Shown: one piece after another, positions 48,227 to 61,130 of the stretch | How the letters are laid out: each line of letters opens with the position of its first letter | Position numbering within the stretch: position 1 is the stretch's first letter | Assembly: GCA_900312665.1 (NCBI GenBank) | Contig: ONZQ02000014.1 | Location: 775,924-839,923, forward strand | Reading direction: 5' to 3' | DNA length: 64,000 nucleotides | Source: Cephalotrichum gorgonifer | Lineage: Eukaryota > Ascomycota > Sordariomycetes > Microascales > Microascaceae | Position numbers and translations under genes: made by a program | The notes under the pieces: model-generated | What the model saw: the letters and a program-made list of their open reading frames with translations, nothing else | What the model was told of the DNA's origin: nothing | The model's database searches: none

Positions 48227-48720
48227 ACCTGTGTATTCCTTTTTGCCCCCCTTTGGGTAATGTGTTGTAGACCGAAATGTGATTTTGATTTAGTAGTAAT
48301 CCTTGGACACGATTTCAAACCAATTTATACCTGCAAGTCCACTAGGGTACCGTTCCGTGTGATGGGCCTGGGAGACTGAGAGGAGAGCGTGGCTCACGAA
48401 CATTTATAATCCCCTGCCCCACGGCCCATGGGATAGATATGTAATATAGGAATGGAGCCAAGTCGGCACTATCACTTCTATCCTCACATCATGGTTACTG
48501 CCCTCGTGGGTGCTCAGGAGTCTGTAAACGAGCGAAGTCTGGGAGGAGTTGGTACGTGGCCCTTTACTTCCCCCTTATTCGTATTCAATGAAGGAGACCA
48601 TGCAAGATCGAACTGCGTCTTCTGTAACTTACGCCCTGCTCTGATGCTGTTCTAGCCCCCGACGCACACACATCTCGCTGTCTCTCTCGATCCTCGCAAT
48701 ATAATGCGGTCACGAGTACT

Positions 48721-48780
48721 TGGACCCTCGCCCGTGGTATAACCAGGTCTTGGACCCTCGCCCGTGGTATAAACAGGTCT
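48721..48780 (+). repeat. 30-base tandem direct repeat, two copies
   Basis: Copies at 48721-48750 and 48751-48780 are identical except for one base (AACC versus AAAC). Only two full units; the sequence after the second begins again with TTGATACC. It looks like a recent local duplication in non-coding DNA. Confidence 0.9.
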
Positions 48781-49280
48781 TGATACCATCTCCGGCAAGC
48801 TGTCAAGTTCGAAGCCTCTTCCAGGAGAAACACAAGCAAAAGGGGGGGGTGGGTGGGTATGTAGGCTGGGAGGCAAGATAGCTAGCATAGATAATTCATG
48901 AAGCGTGCTTTTTGATCTGTATGTTATCTAGATTACCCTCCTGCCCTGGTCGCAGTTCCCATGCGATTTGATTGTTTTCCCCTTGCAAAGCCACAAAAAC
49001 CACCCACTTGAAACGGTAATATACAATACAGCCTTCCCTTCCTTCCTCCCACCTTCCCACCTATGCAGTTCCAGCCAGCCCAAGCCTTCCGACTCTTCAT
49101 AGCCACCAGCTCCTTGAATTTCCAAGACCACGGTATTCCCGTATTCCGGGGTATCATATCATCATGACCAGAAAAAGTCCGGATCCAATTCTACTCCATG
49201 ACCCACCCCCCAAAAAGGACCCCCCAAAAAAAGCCCAAAGACAAAAGAAAAAGAAGAGATAGAAGGTAAAAAAAGAATCA

Positions 49281-51275
49281 TCACAAAAGCAATGCCCATG
49301 CGCCAATCGCTATGCAAACCACAATCAGACTCGGCCTCATCCCCGTCGGCGCCCCGTCCTCCTCGTCCTCGTCCGTCTCCTGCGGCGACGCAGCCGTCAT
49401 CCGTGGGGGAGGCGGGTATGGTCGTTACGACCGTCGGCCCAAAGGGGTAGGGTATCGTCAGCGTCGCGACGGTTATCCCGTCCGGCGCGATGGTGATGTC
49501 CTCGCCGCCCACGAAGGTCGTGGTCGTGCCCGTGCCCGGGCCGACGGTGTACGTCACGCCGCCGATGACCATCTTCGAGGGCCCGACTCGAGTGAGCGTC
49601 GCCCCGCCCACAACGTCGTAGTTCGTCTCCGACGGGCGCAGCCTGCCCCCGCCTACCGTCGACCCGTGGAGGGTGACCCCGTCGGAGCCCGCGACGATGG
49701 TGTCGTCGTCCACGACCTTTGTCTGCGGGGATATCCCGGGCCCGTAGGTGATCGTCGTCTCGTGTATGACGAGGACGGATTGGCCCATCAGGGTCAGCAT
49801 CTCGCCCCCGGCGACGATGATGCCCGTCTGCTCGGGGAGTGAGGCGTGGTATGTCACGCCGTTCCCGGTGTTCTCGAAACTTATGCCCGTGGGTGAGATG
49901 ACGACTGTCCGGCCCTGTATTATTTCCGTCCCGGCCGTGGGGCCTATCTCGTAGGTGTATCCCCCGATGACGGCTGTCGATCCGGAGACGGTGATGGATA
50001 GGCCGTCAATGACAGTCGACGTCGGCGCCGCCACGGTGAGGGCTTGCCCCACCCCGGGTCTGTTGATTGTCTTGCCGCCCACCTGGACGATCTTGCTAGG
50101 GTTGACCTCATATACGTCTCCCCCGACGGTGACCCTTGTCGTGGCGCCGGGCTTCAGGTCAGAGATGGTCCGAGTGCCGATGATGACCTTGGTGGGGTCC
50201 GCTGTGATTGCGACCTGGGTGGGACGATTCGGGGTTAACACGCTTTGGGGCGGGTTGGTCTCGGCGGGCTGGTGGTCGCCTTGGTCTGGTTTCTGCGGTG
50301 GCGGGTCCGTCTCGGCCCCGTAGTCCGCGGTCGGGCTGGGGGGAAAAACAACACTCGGGTTCTTTGACGTGATGAAGAAGGTAGAGGTTATGATCGGGGA
50401 GGTTGCCTTTATCGGGGCGATGTATGGTTTGGTGGAGTATATAACGGAAGGATTGAAGACGGGCTCTCTCAAGCAAGACGTAGGGTTTACGATCAGACAG
50501 AATGTCCTGTAGCCATCGCTAAGGCCTGGGACAAGGGTCCACTTTGCTGTCGAGGTTGTGGAGGAGGACGAGGTTGTTGTTGTTGTTGTTGGTTCTGGGT
50601 CGCAATATGTCGGGGTAGTCAACTCGGCAAATGGTGCTACGTAGTCCGACGGGTCTCCGCTCCAGGTAAGAGTTTCGGTATAGATGATGGAATACACCGT
50701 TATGACGTCCCCGGGGCCGACGGGAGTGCAGACGTCGCCATTCTCGGAAGTCACTAGAGCCGGCGGTTCGTCTTCCCCCTGATTCCCGTCAAAAGTGCTG
50801 TTATCGCCGGCACAAGCAGGGCAGGGTGGATTGGTTGTCAGATATGGTGCTACTCCATTGACGGGCGTTGGAGTTTTCGAGCTCGATTCAGAAGGAGATT
50901 CAGAAGAAGATTCGACATCTCGAGGCGAGCTCGCAGGCTTCGAACTTATCTCCCCATTGTTACTAAGAGAAGACACCGGTGAGATTGGCGTATCCGCAGA
51001 TTTCGATCCTACTCTCACATCGCTACTAAAAGATGGCACCGGTGAGGTTGGCAGATCTGTATCTGTGTCTAGCTCTGGTTCTGGTTCTTGCGAGGTCGTC
51101 GCGTTGGAGACTGAGGCCAGCCGGGGCCAGTGGTTTCTCGGTCCTGTTGAAGCCGTCAGCGGTCGGGCCCTACACGTCGGAAGAATGCCATCCTCGAAGA
51201 CGAACCTAATACCGCAGCTTCAGATAGCTGGGCTGAGAATACTAGAGCGGCGAAGGCCAAGCCTTTGATCGCCAT
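49281..51275 (-). CDS. GPI-anchored cell-surface repeat protein
   Basis: Exons on the minus strand: 51275-51206, 51143-49429 and 49379-49281; 627 residues in frame. A signal peptide (MAIKGLAFAALVFSAQLSEA) leads to a long Ser/Thr/Pro region with TTTTTTSSSS-like runs. Then come several diverged repeats of 60-80 residues built on G-G-x-x-Y-x-(I/V)-x-P (VTVGGDVYEVNPSKIVQVGG; VIGGYTYEIGPTAGTEI; MVIGGVTYTVGPGTGTT). These Gly/Thr-rich beta repeats are common in fungal surface proteins of unknown role. A 49-nt intron (49428-49380) switches to a short last exon with acidic TDEDEEDGAPTG and a hydrophobic tail (SLIVVCIAIGAWALLL), a GPI signal. Reading through that intron gives an implausible extension instead. 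The donor of intron 1 (GTTCGT) is weak, so the first junction is less certain. Confidence 0.8.
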
Positions 51276-52119
51276 GGTGGCAGGGCGGTTCGGTGTCGGC
51301 CGGAGAGAGGGTGAAGTATGCCTCCTCCAAAAGAGATGAGAGCCCCGATTCCTCGCTCCGGGAGCAGGAAACACTTGGAAGATGCAGGTCGTGAATTTTG
51401 AATGTGCGTCGTCAACGTCTGCCACAGCAGCTCTTCATCATGCGCACGCGCACGCAAGACTCGGTGTCATGTCGCACGTCAAGTCGAATGCTGGCGAGCT
51501 CGGCGATGGTTGGTCTGGGTTTCGGTGGGTTGAGCGAGTGAGTGGGTGAGTGAGCGAGCGACGGAAAGGGAAGACAAGACGGCAGGAGAGAGGGAGCGGC
51601 GCTGTTCCTCACGGCGCTTCCATTAAAGGCAATATGGGTGTTGAGGGGCTAATATCGCAACAAGCAAATCGGGACGGGAGGGTCCCAGGTGATGTGGATG
51701 ACGAGAACCGAGTGTGGAGGGTGGGTGCACCTTGTTTGTACGTATGTGTGTACTTGTACTCTGTTTGGTACAAGTACTCGTCGGCCTGTGCCTATTACCC
51801 GATGTGGGATGGTACCAGTACTTCAGAGGACGGTATCGCCCCGACTGTGTTTGTCTGTGAGTGGAGAGACAGAGGTCGGGATGGCAGCGCGGAATCGGAA
51901 GGAGGGTCAGCCACCGCGCTGGTTCATTACGATGGTCCGCGACCTGCAGGCATCTGTGGGGCAGATTTCGGTGGGTGGTCCGCCTGTATTAGCGTCGTAT
52001 TTGCGACCTGGCTAGAGAGAGTGTGTGATGCAAGTAAAGCAGAGAGTACAAGTGGTGCGCTCTCAACTTCCGGCTGCTATCCCTCATCTGGCTAACAGGG
52101 GTGGCAGGGGTGGCAAAAA

Positions 52120-52133
52120 GGGGGGGGGGGGGG
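52120..52133 (+). repeat. G14 homopolymer
   Basis: Fourteen consecutive G in non-coding DNA, preceded by GGGGTGGCAGGGGTGGC. Confidence 0.9.
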
Positions 52134-52211
52134 TGAGAGGAGAGACAAAGTGAAGATCGGCCTGCCAAGCTCGTTCAATCTGGACCCGGAGGCCGGGAAC
52201 CACGCGCACGA

Positions 52212-52241
52212 GTACTTGTACGAGAATGAGTATTCGTACGG
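52212..52241 (+). repeat. GTACNN hexamer array, five units
   Basis: Units GTACTT, GTACGA, GAATGA, GTATTC and GTACGG in exact six-base register, with mismatches in the third and fourth. Confidence 0.8.
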
Positions 52242-55200
52242 AAAATATTCTACACTTCCAAAGGAGAACCTGGGATAGTCGGTATCGTACTCCGTAATAC
52301 TTGTGTCGGACCGGCAGCGCGCTAGCCTGCTTTCTTGTGACACCACCTCCCTGCCTCTCCTTGCCTCATCATTCTCCTCTCTCTTCGAGGTCAAATCTGC
52401 CTGCTGGTTTGTCCATGTCCGGTCTGTTCCCAGCAGGGGTAAAGTTGGAGATTTCGTACCTAATTGAGTTTAGTAGAGCCCCGTGCACCCGCAGAAAACT
52501 TTGACAATGATCATCCTTTGAACGGAGTGCCGGTGGGCCGTCGTAGCTCAACTATATGTACAAGTACAGGGGTTCCAGGATATGCTGACGGAATTCAGAG
52601 CTAGGCCCACTCGGGATACCAGGGCGCAGATCGAACATGGGCCCCTGGAGGGTTTAGCCATGCAGGCCCGACCATCCAGGAGACGGCTGACAGGGGAATT
52701 CCCGGCCCTTTTCTCGTGGTTTTGGTGGAGATCCAAACATGTGGCCGAGAGGACGCGAAGACGATGCCGGCTATTACCCTTCTTCCGCACAGACGAGTAT
52801 TCGAACAAGTCCTTGTATACGGAGAAAACAAGCACGTCGTATTATGCTGCGTTGAAGGAGTGATAGTACTCGTAACCCAGCCTGATGGCGCGTCGCTCAT
52901 CTCCGCCCTGCAGATGAAAATGAGGGTTGAGCTTGTGGGGCAGAGCTCTAGTGCCGGAGAGGGATCGCCCACCCACCGCTTGGTGCCGAGTTCAGCGCAA
53001 TCATAGCAATCAATAGCTTGGAGATCCACGAGTAGCGTCCACGGACGATGTCCAGGGCTAATCAGAAGGCTACTTGTGCACTACGATCCGTTTAGGGTCA
53101 GGCAGGTCGGACCACGGGGACTGGAGCTGGTGTTACCTACTTATCCAGTCTTTCTTCCCCCATCCGCCCTGGCCGTTGAACCACCCCCCTCCACGACAAT
53201 GCCCCAGCCGGCAGTCACAAGAAGCGAGGCTTTCCTCGCGGCACGGCTTGTTGGACATGAAGATATTTTGATGGGGCGCAATTTAGAGAAAGAAAAGCGG
53301 ATATAGAGGGACTGTGGACGGTGTATGAGTGTGTGCGAGTATGCAAAAAATATCCGGCTGTTGTTGTACCAAAGTTTTACTTGTACGAGTCCATATTACC
53401 GATGTACTGCGGGTGACTCGAGGAGGCAGTCACGATGCACATGGCCGCTGGACATGACGGAAGGTGCCACTGGCCAGACACTTCGAAGTAACAACCGCAG
53501 GAGAGTTACTTCATATGTACTACTCGTAGGAATGGATGCGTACGACTACTTTCACTCGGGCGAAAAATTAGCAAGCGCTACCTGCTCCATATGAGTACCG
53601 CCTTCCATTTCCGCAGCCCATGGTTTACGTACGTACACTGCACACTGCTGTTTTAAGTACAGAGTACGGAGCGAAATCAGTTCGGGAATGACGCTGGTCT
53701 CTCCTCCTTAAACCTCTCCATATGACAATAACCGACTTTCATAAGATTTGAAATATCCACGAATATGAGTGCTCGTCGCTTCTTTGAAATATAATACCCC
53801 ATCCTCATGCGAGATACTTGAACCAAATTAGCGGTATTAACTCGCAAGCGAGATGGGAAGTCTTATACAGCTAGGCGGACGGACATCCTATCGCAATTTA
53901 ACAGGTCTCATGCGCGCCGAATATTATCGTCTCACAAGAATTAAGGAGATGAGATAATAATCTCGAGGCCCAGTTTCCGGGCCCCCTTCCCCGGCTTCGC
54001 GCTTTGGCCAATAAGGGATTGTGGTGTTGGTTCGCTGGATCTGCGAGTATGCGTATGTGAACATCATAATACCGCAGAAGGCCTACGGGAGTGCTCATAC
54101 CCTGTAAGAATTTTGAGTTCGCCAGTTCATAGGTACTTGTCGGAGAAAGGACTCATAGTAGTATCCCCGATCATCCCGATCCTCCCGACCCGCCTTCCCT
54201 GGCTCAGGCTCGTGCTGGGCCAAGGCAACCCCCACACTTGTGCCAAGTTTCCCTCCCGGACCAACGAGTACTCGTAGGCCGAGCCAAGACTACTGAGTGC
54301 CCTGGTGTCTACGTATACGAGTCGGGGTATTACATTATCGTGCTTGCGGGATCATGGCAAGAGCAGCTGGCGACGAGGAGACGAAAGCCCATTAGACCCG
54401 GTTTCGAAAATAGCCGGGTCCCTCGTTTACAGGTACTTCCATCCTCCTCCTCCATACAAGTACTTGTACGCGGCAATGTCGACGGGAAAGGAAGACGGTA
54501 TTTTGCTCCATCCTGTCGATCATGGGCTGATACCCCGCCGCGCGAAAAGCCCCATGTCAGCAACAGACAGGTTAATGAAACGTACCGTTATTCAGAACCC
54601 CCCGCGGCTGCTGAGTCGTTGCCACTGACAAGAACAGGTCAGGGAGGGCGGTTCTAGAAGCTCATTGCCTGAGCACAGTCCCATCCACCGATTGACTTGG
54701 CGATCGTCATATTTCGTCCAGGTCGGCCGATCCCAAGCCTCTCAACCTCGCGATACGAGGACGGAGGCGCGGAATGAACTGCATGGCGGTCTCGCTTACG
54801 GCCGCAGGATCCGTGGCCGGTCTCGGATAGGTCTGGTTCCTACTCGTATACGTGCGCCTCGCCGTGTCGAACACCTGCTGTTGTCGTCGTGGCTTGAAGG
54901 TTCCGGCCCCCGTGGCAGCGTTAGGTCTCCCTTGTGGCGGCTGAGGTGAGTCGGTGTGGGGGAGGGGGCTGGCGGGGAAGCAGGCAGCGTGTTGACTCGT
55001 GCAGGTGGAACGAGACATGTGGATTGTACAAGTGCGAAGAAGCAAGTTTGGCGGAAATACGAGGGGAGAGAAAACCACAACGCCGTCCCGCGCCTCATCT
55101 GTGTAGGCAGGTCTCTGCTCAGTTCCAGAACGACCTCGTATTTACCGGTTTCGGTTATGGGCGACACTCGTCAGCTCTCATTCTCACGCTGAACTGAACC

Positions 55201-57739
55201 CGTGCGGGGCGCCATGATTCATGACAGCCCCTCCAATTACCATCTCTGTCGTTCTCGAAAGTATCCACCACGTTCCCTGGGAACTTCGATGGGTCGCAGA
55301 TTCCACGTCCTTGCTCCTGGGTTGGTGAGGTGTCGTTTCACGGTGCGGCCACGCGGGGCACGACTCAGCGCCCCATCCAAAATCCGAATGATCGACGACT
55401 GAATGCCCCCAAAGAGACGTCGTGGGTGTCCATCATCCGGCATTTCGCACCTCACGCGGTGCCTGCCCGCCTTAACAGTGGGATGGACACACACACGTAC
55501 ATGTGAAACTGGGTCGACGTTCCCGTTGGACACCCCGCCGGGCCTGGTGTTCCTTTCAGCTGCCTGGTGGAGCAGGTGAGGTGATCAACACTCCGGAGAG
55601 ACTTTTGGGACACGAGATGTGCGGAGGTCCCCGCCACCTCTTTCCGCGACGCAATATTTCCGCACTAGCTTGTGGGTCGGAGATGACCACCTCGCTGTCC
55701 ATGTCGTGGCTCTACCACTCCGCCGTAAGGCGTAGGACTTGTAAGTCTCACAATATCACAGCCAACAATAGGACGCGATACCGCCCTCGCCTCGGCTGTA
55801 AGTTACGGTTACATGTCGTTTCCACGCCGTCGTCACCGCTTCACTCTTCCCCTCTTCCGTCGTTGACAGCGCCAAGAGAAAAAGTAGTTTATTCGCTCCT
55901 CAGGCGAGATTGCTATGATCCAACGCCCTTGCCCCCTCCACTACCAGAGCATCGAGGTTGGTATCACGGCTAGGGAGTTAACAGGCGAGACATTGTGGAA
56001 CGAGGCCCCCTCTCTAGAGATTGGAGGGAGGAAGAGAGAGGGAAAAAAAAATGCAGGTCACATGGACCTCTTGCTGGAGGGGGGGCGGGAAGTTGATAGC
56101 TAACTCGTCTGCCGGGAGTGTTTGATGCTTTTATCCAGAGTGGATTTATATGCGGCGCAAATTGAATGTGCCACCCATGTTGTCCCGGAGGACCAGGACA
56201 ACATGCCATCTCTAGAACGTGATTGGGCTATGGTGCTTACTTGACCCGTCCGTCGGATAGATCGTTCCTTGAGTGCGGCCGGGCCGCCGAGAGCAATATT
56301 TCCGTGGCATGTACGGAGTAGTCCTGTCCTGTAACAGGCGAGGGTAATACACACAAAATCAACCAGCCAACAGCAGCGGCAGCAGGTCGCGCAGACGGTG
56401 GCTACATCTCGCCGGGGTTGTGCCACCACGAGTGTGGTGCGAGAATTTGGAATTCCCGGGTTGGGTGCTGCGTATGAATGGATGTGTGTCCGCCCAGGGA
56501 GGTGAATACAAGTTCGAGTATCTGTAATAACACTTGTTATCCTACGGCGACTGGAAAGACACTTTCTCGAGGACGGTGCCACCAACCGAGGGCCAGGGCC
56601 TTGGGATGGAGCATTGTTGCACCGCGCGGGGAGGACAGCAAGCAGCGTTGTGGCAGTGGGCGGGGAGAACCCGATCTGGTCTGAGACAAATCACGATGTC
56701 TTGCTCTGCTGCGACCTGAACACGTTTCTTCACGTTGCCACGACCGATTACGAGTACTGACTCGGAGTAATAGCCTACCATCCGCACCTGGGTTGGGTGG
56801 TATTTCTTCGCTTTTTGCCTAGCATGCCTGGTATTAGCGTTTGGTGTTCCTGACGCTAGCAGGCCTTAACGGAAGAACCACCTTAGCTTGCCCTGAAAAG
56901 GTACCTGTACAGGAATGATAAGGTATTGCTACGACTCTGCTAAGGTCGCAGTACTCGTGGGCCCCGCGACACCACGTGCCTCCTGCTAAAACAGACCCTG
57001 TGCCCGCCCCACCTGTACTTCAAGAGATCCGTTGCCATCGGACCAATTTCCTCGCCCCGTACCTGCGCTGTACTTCCTTCGTACGGTGGTCCCCAAAGGA
57101 AGGAGGCCCTGGCAAGTAGACAAGTACCTGCCCGTTTGGATAGATTGGCCGAGGACACCCCCTAATAATCTACAATCTATGGGCAATCAATACACGGGGT
57201 ACATGTGAGGAATTCCGGCTTCATTGAACCTAGCCACTCCATTTGGTATGGATCTCTTTCCCCCGCGTGGATCATCCCCCCTTCTTCCGCCGGGCCCACT
57301 GCTATCGTCTCCACACCATGACCCAGCGATGGACCCAGTTCCCCGTGGTTTATTGCCCGTCCAGAGGTCTCCATCCCTCCACCTGCGAGTACTCGTAGCA
57401 ACCCACTCACTACCACGTCGGCCTCGCCTTACACCGGCCTTTTCTTCTCCACTCCTTACTCCTTCCTCCGCGTAGTCTACCCTTCCTCTTGGGGTAATCA
57501 GTGCTGACGACACTTTGAGTACGACTGAACACGACCTGGGCGAAGATCCTCGAGGATCTACGTGAGCCGCGAACGTTCCCCCCTCCCCACGAGGGATGGA
57601 CCACACCGACAAAGCGACCGACGATTACCCTCGAGAAGCCCCATGACAGCTTCACGTCTTCTCTGGTGACCCAGCGCACCTCCACCCGCCGCCTGCCCCC
57701 GCGTTCCGCTGCCTGGCGAGTCCAGGATCCCGGTCCGAA

Positions 57740-60567
57740 ATGCGCCTACGCTGCCTCGCCGCCCTGCTCCTCGCGAGCCTCACGACCGTCCACGCCCGTG
57801 CGGAACCGAGAGCGTTAATCGGAGAGGAATGGTACGCTTTCCCGAGGCTTAGCGCGTGTGAATTGATGGGCAGACTGGCAGATGCTGACGTTTTCTGGAC
57901 AACAGGCATGGCATCGACGGCAACTGGTCGACGACCCAGCTATGGGTCGGCAACGTCGACGTGTCCGAGGCGACGATGAACCTCATAATCAGCACCAGCC
58001 TTTCCGAAACATGGGTTGTTGGCTCCGGGGGCTGTGTGAACCGTATGTATATGCCCACGCTACTCCACCACATGTTGCGCCAGTCAATTCTCCCTGGCCC
58101 TTTGCGCACGCGCGTACTAATGATGGATTGCAGACGAACAACTCTGTCCCAAGTACCGCGGCGGCACCCTTGATATACAATCGTCGGCTACGTGGCATTC
58201 GCTCGGCGACTGGCAGCTTAGCTTCCCTTATACGGATGTGCAGGCGAACGGGAACTACGGCCTCGACACCCTCGTCATTCGCGACTCGCGGACAAACACG
58301 CTTGTGGCGCTGGACAGCGCCTTGATTGGAGCCTACAACACGACCGAGTACTACAATGGCTTCTTCGGGTTGGGTATCGTGTCTGGGGAGTTTGGCGAAC
58401 AGATTTCAGACTCACCGTTCAGCCAGATGGTGGCGAAGTATGGCTGGTTCCCGAGCTATACTTATGGCTACACCGCAGGTGCCTACTACAGTATGTTGTC
58501 CTTCCAAAGCCGCCTGTTGTAGACGGCGCTCGCGACCGGGATGCTAACCAGTGGTCCACAGAGGGGTCCGGCACACCATCGTCCCTGGTTTTAGGAGGTT
58601 ATGATCAGAAGAGATTCGAGCCTCATAATACCGAGTTCACCCTTACTAGAGATACTGCCCTACCGCAGGCCCTGGTCAGGGGGATCGAGATCTCAGCGCC
58701 CGAGGGTAATACCCCTGGTGGATGGGATTCCGACACGATTGTCCTGTCTGGCATGAATGAGTCCTTCAAGGCTCTTATCGATAGCTCGACCCCGTACCTG
58801 TGGCTGCCGGATATCGTCTGCGAAAGGTTCGCCAGCGCCCTCAACCTAACTCTGAACCAAACCTTGGACGCCTACGTGATGCACCCCGATCAGTTCGACG
58901 CCTTAAAAGCAGACGAGTCGTTCTCCTTCACTTTCAGCTTGTCCAGCTACGACAACAACGACGACTTAGGTCATCCGTTGGACGTCCCTGGAGTCGTCAA
59001 CATCACTATTTCCGCCCACGCCTTCGCCCACGTTCTACAGTACCCCTACAATTCCATAGCCATCCGGTACGGGGAGCCAGCGGTGCCCTATATGCCGATA
59101 AAACGCGCGTCTGGCAATAACTTCATTCTCGGCCGGACCTTTTTGCAAGAAACGTACCTCCTGACCAAGTACGACAGCACGGTATTCTCGGTGCACCAGG
59201 CCCGCTTCCCAGAAGATCGCCTTGACACGGACATCGTAGAAGTACGGCAGCCTCGGAACAGCGCCTATCCTCCGCCCGCCTCGGACAACGACGGTAAGGG
59301 TCACTTGACAAAAAGCCAGATGATCGGCATCGTAGCCGGGGCGGTTGTTGCCTCTCTCTCGGCACTCTTCATCTTCTTCTTCTGCTGCAGGCGCCACAGG
59401 AAGAAGGCCCGCATGGCGAAGATGTTCCCAGATGAGGACACGAAGGAGACGGCGTCTTCCATCATCCCCGAGACGCCCAAGACGCCCGTTGCGCGGATCT
59501 TCTCCAAGATCATCCGCCGGAGGCGATCCAAGAAGACCGAGTCTGCGGAGGCGTCGGGGACGGAAGTGAACCCGGCGGAGGTCGGGGCGGATGCTACCCA
59601 CGAGGTTTACGAGATGCCGGTTCCCCCTTCGCCGGTTGAGCTGGATGCCGACACGCATTCCATCATAAGCGAAACCGAGCTGGGGACGGGCGGCGACAGC
59701 AATGTCAGCTCGTATGAAGCCGCACGTCGGAAAATGGAGCGCCGACTACAGGGACCCGTTCCAGCCTATAGCCCTCGGTCTACCGATGATGTAGAGCCGG
59801 TAGGTGATGGGCCACACGGGGAAAACAAATCCATGCAGGACGTCAGTCCCGTCGATACCTATCGGCCCACCAACCAAGTTTCTCCAACCTCCTCCCCCAC
59901 CTACGCAAATACCGATTCATTACCGCCTTCATTACCATCGCCTCTGAGTCCGAGGACGGTGGAGTGGACTTCCAACCCCCGCTCCGGCGACATTCCGTCC
60001 CCGATGACCATCCCCCCTTCCTTCCCATCCATGTCCTATCGCAGCGGTACGGGTCCGCCGGCCTCAGTGTCTTCAAAGAGCCACGCGTCCGAGCCATCCT
60101 CACTCAGCCGCTCCAGCTCATCCGCCGCCCCATCACCCACCTCCGCGACGTCCACCTCCCATTCCGGGGCGTTCCAGCGGACCCCCATCGACCCATCCCG
60201 GATCATCTGCCTAGGCCCGCTACCGGAGAACATCCAGATACCCAGGCCCGGAAGCCCATCGCGCGTCGCGCTGCCCCGGGCGTCGAATCCGGAACTGAAG
60301 AGTCCGGGACTCATGACGAATAGCGAGGCTCGGGTGTCTACAGAGACGCTAGGAAGCAACTTCACCGACATGGAGGAGCAGATGGCGCGCGGACGGAGCG
60401 GGTCCGACAGGGACGGGGAGCGGGATTACTCCGTATCACCGTCGCCGACCGGAGAGAACAATAATAACTTAGCCAGTCCCCAGAGCCGGGAGAGGATTGA
60501 TGCCGGGGCTGAGCTCGTCCACGTCCCGCAGCTAGCTGAGAAGCGCTATAGCTGGGAGGAGGACTAG
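57740..60567 (+). CDS. Membrane-anchored pepsin-like protein lacking the first catalytic Asp
   Basis: Exons 57740-57831, 57906-58042, 58134-58490 and 58562-60567; 863 residues. A signal peptide (about 1-19) leads into an A1-type aspartyl-protease fold: the segment LIISTSLSETWVVG puts Ser60-Thr61-Ser62 where DTG would be, whereas the second site keeps Asp at about 269 (ALIDSSTPYLWLP). Other fold signatures are FFGLGIVSGEFGEQ, SSLVLGGYD and NNFILGRTFLQETYLL. A transmembrane helix at about 450-470 (IGIVAGAVVASLSALFIFFF) is followed by CCRRHRKK and a 390-residue cytosolic tail rich in Ser and Pro. Missing one catalytic Asp, it is probably not an active peptidase; a sensor or adhesion role is inference. 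Several Asn-x-Ser/Thr sites fit an extracellular domain. Confidence 0.85.
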
Positions 60568-61130
60568 AGGTGACATGAGTGATGTCCTCTCGTTCCTTCT
60601 GCGAACTACTCTTTTCTTGCCATTTTTGGATTTCGATTTTTTTGGGGTATTATATAGCCACGGAGTTTCGGAAGCGCACGAGCGTGGGAGGAGGTAGCAT
60701 TTATTACCTACCTTATATTATCAATCTTACACGTCCTATCGAGTGGAACATGGATTGGCTCCTGTGTTAGGACTTTATGACGGAGATGGGGGTTCTGGTC
60801 TTTTGGGGGATCTTTGTATTTGGCGCTTGGCCTGGCGGCGTTCCCGGCTCACACACATGGATGTGTTCTCATATTCCGGCAGCGGATTTTTTTTGTATTG
60901 TGGAAAATGCCTACGTCTTTGGCGGAGACGGTAGACGAAGCAGATAGGAGTGGAAGATGCGATGGTAAGGGTTGATACCTAATATCATCTACCTCATTAG
61001 CACTTTCGAAGTCACCCCGTGAAACCATGTCTCTATTGTTATCCGCCGGGTCATAGTCTCGTCTATATCTCGTCTATTTCGCCTCATGCCAGTCGTAACC
61101 AGTATATTCCCTTTCTTAGTCCAAAAGCTA
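60568..61130. other. Intergenic between convergent protease-like and TAH18 genes
   Basis: No gene seen. T-rich stretches at 60630-60660 and 60888-60900 and AT-rich segments fit two facing 3' untranslated regions. No perfect AATAAA found. Confidence 0.45.

Larger units (their letters stand above)
47815..49280. other. Intergenic between convergent Ufo1-like and GPI-protein genes
   Basis: No gene seen. It contains a polyadenylation signal at 48221, a 30-base tandem duplication at 48721-48780 and a G8 run near 48842. 49200-49280 is A-rich, as expected for the 3' region of the minus-strand gene. Confidence 0.5.
51276..57739. other. 6.5-kb divergent gene-poor region with GTACNN arrays
   Basis: No gene is supported. 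GTACNN motifs recur at about 51750-51780, 52212-52241, 52555, 53375, 54264 and 54460, and a G14 run lies at 52120. 53690-54010 is AT-richer. The final 250 bases are CT-rich and form the leader of the protease-like gene. Open frames of up to 180 codons lack coding character. Confidence 0.45.
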
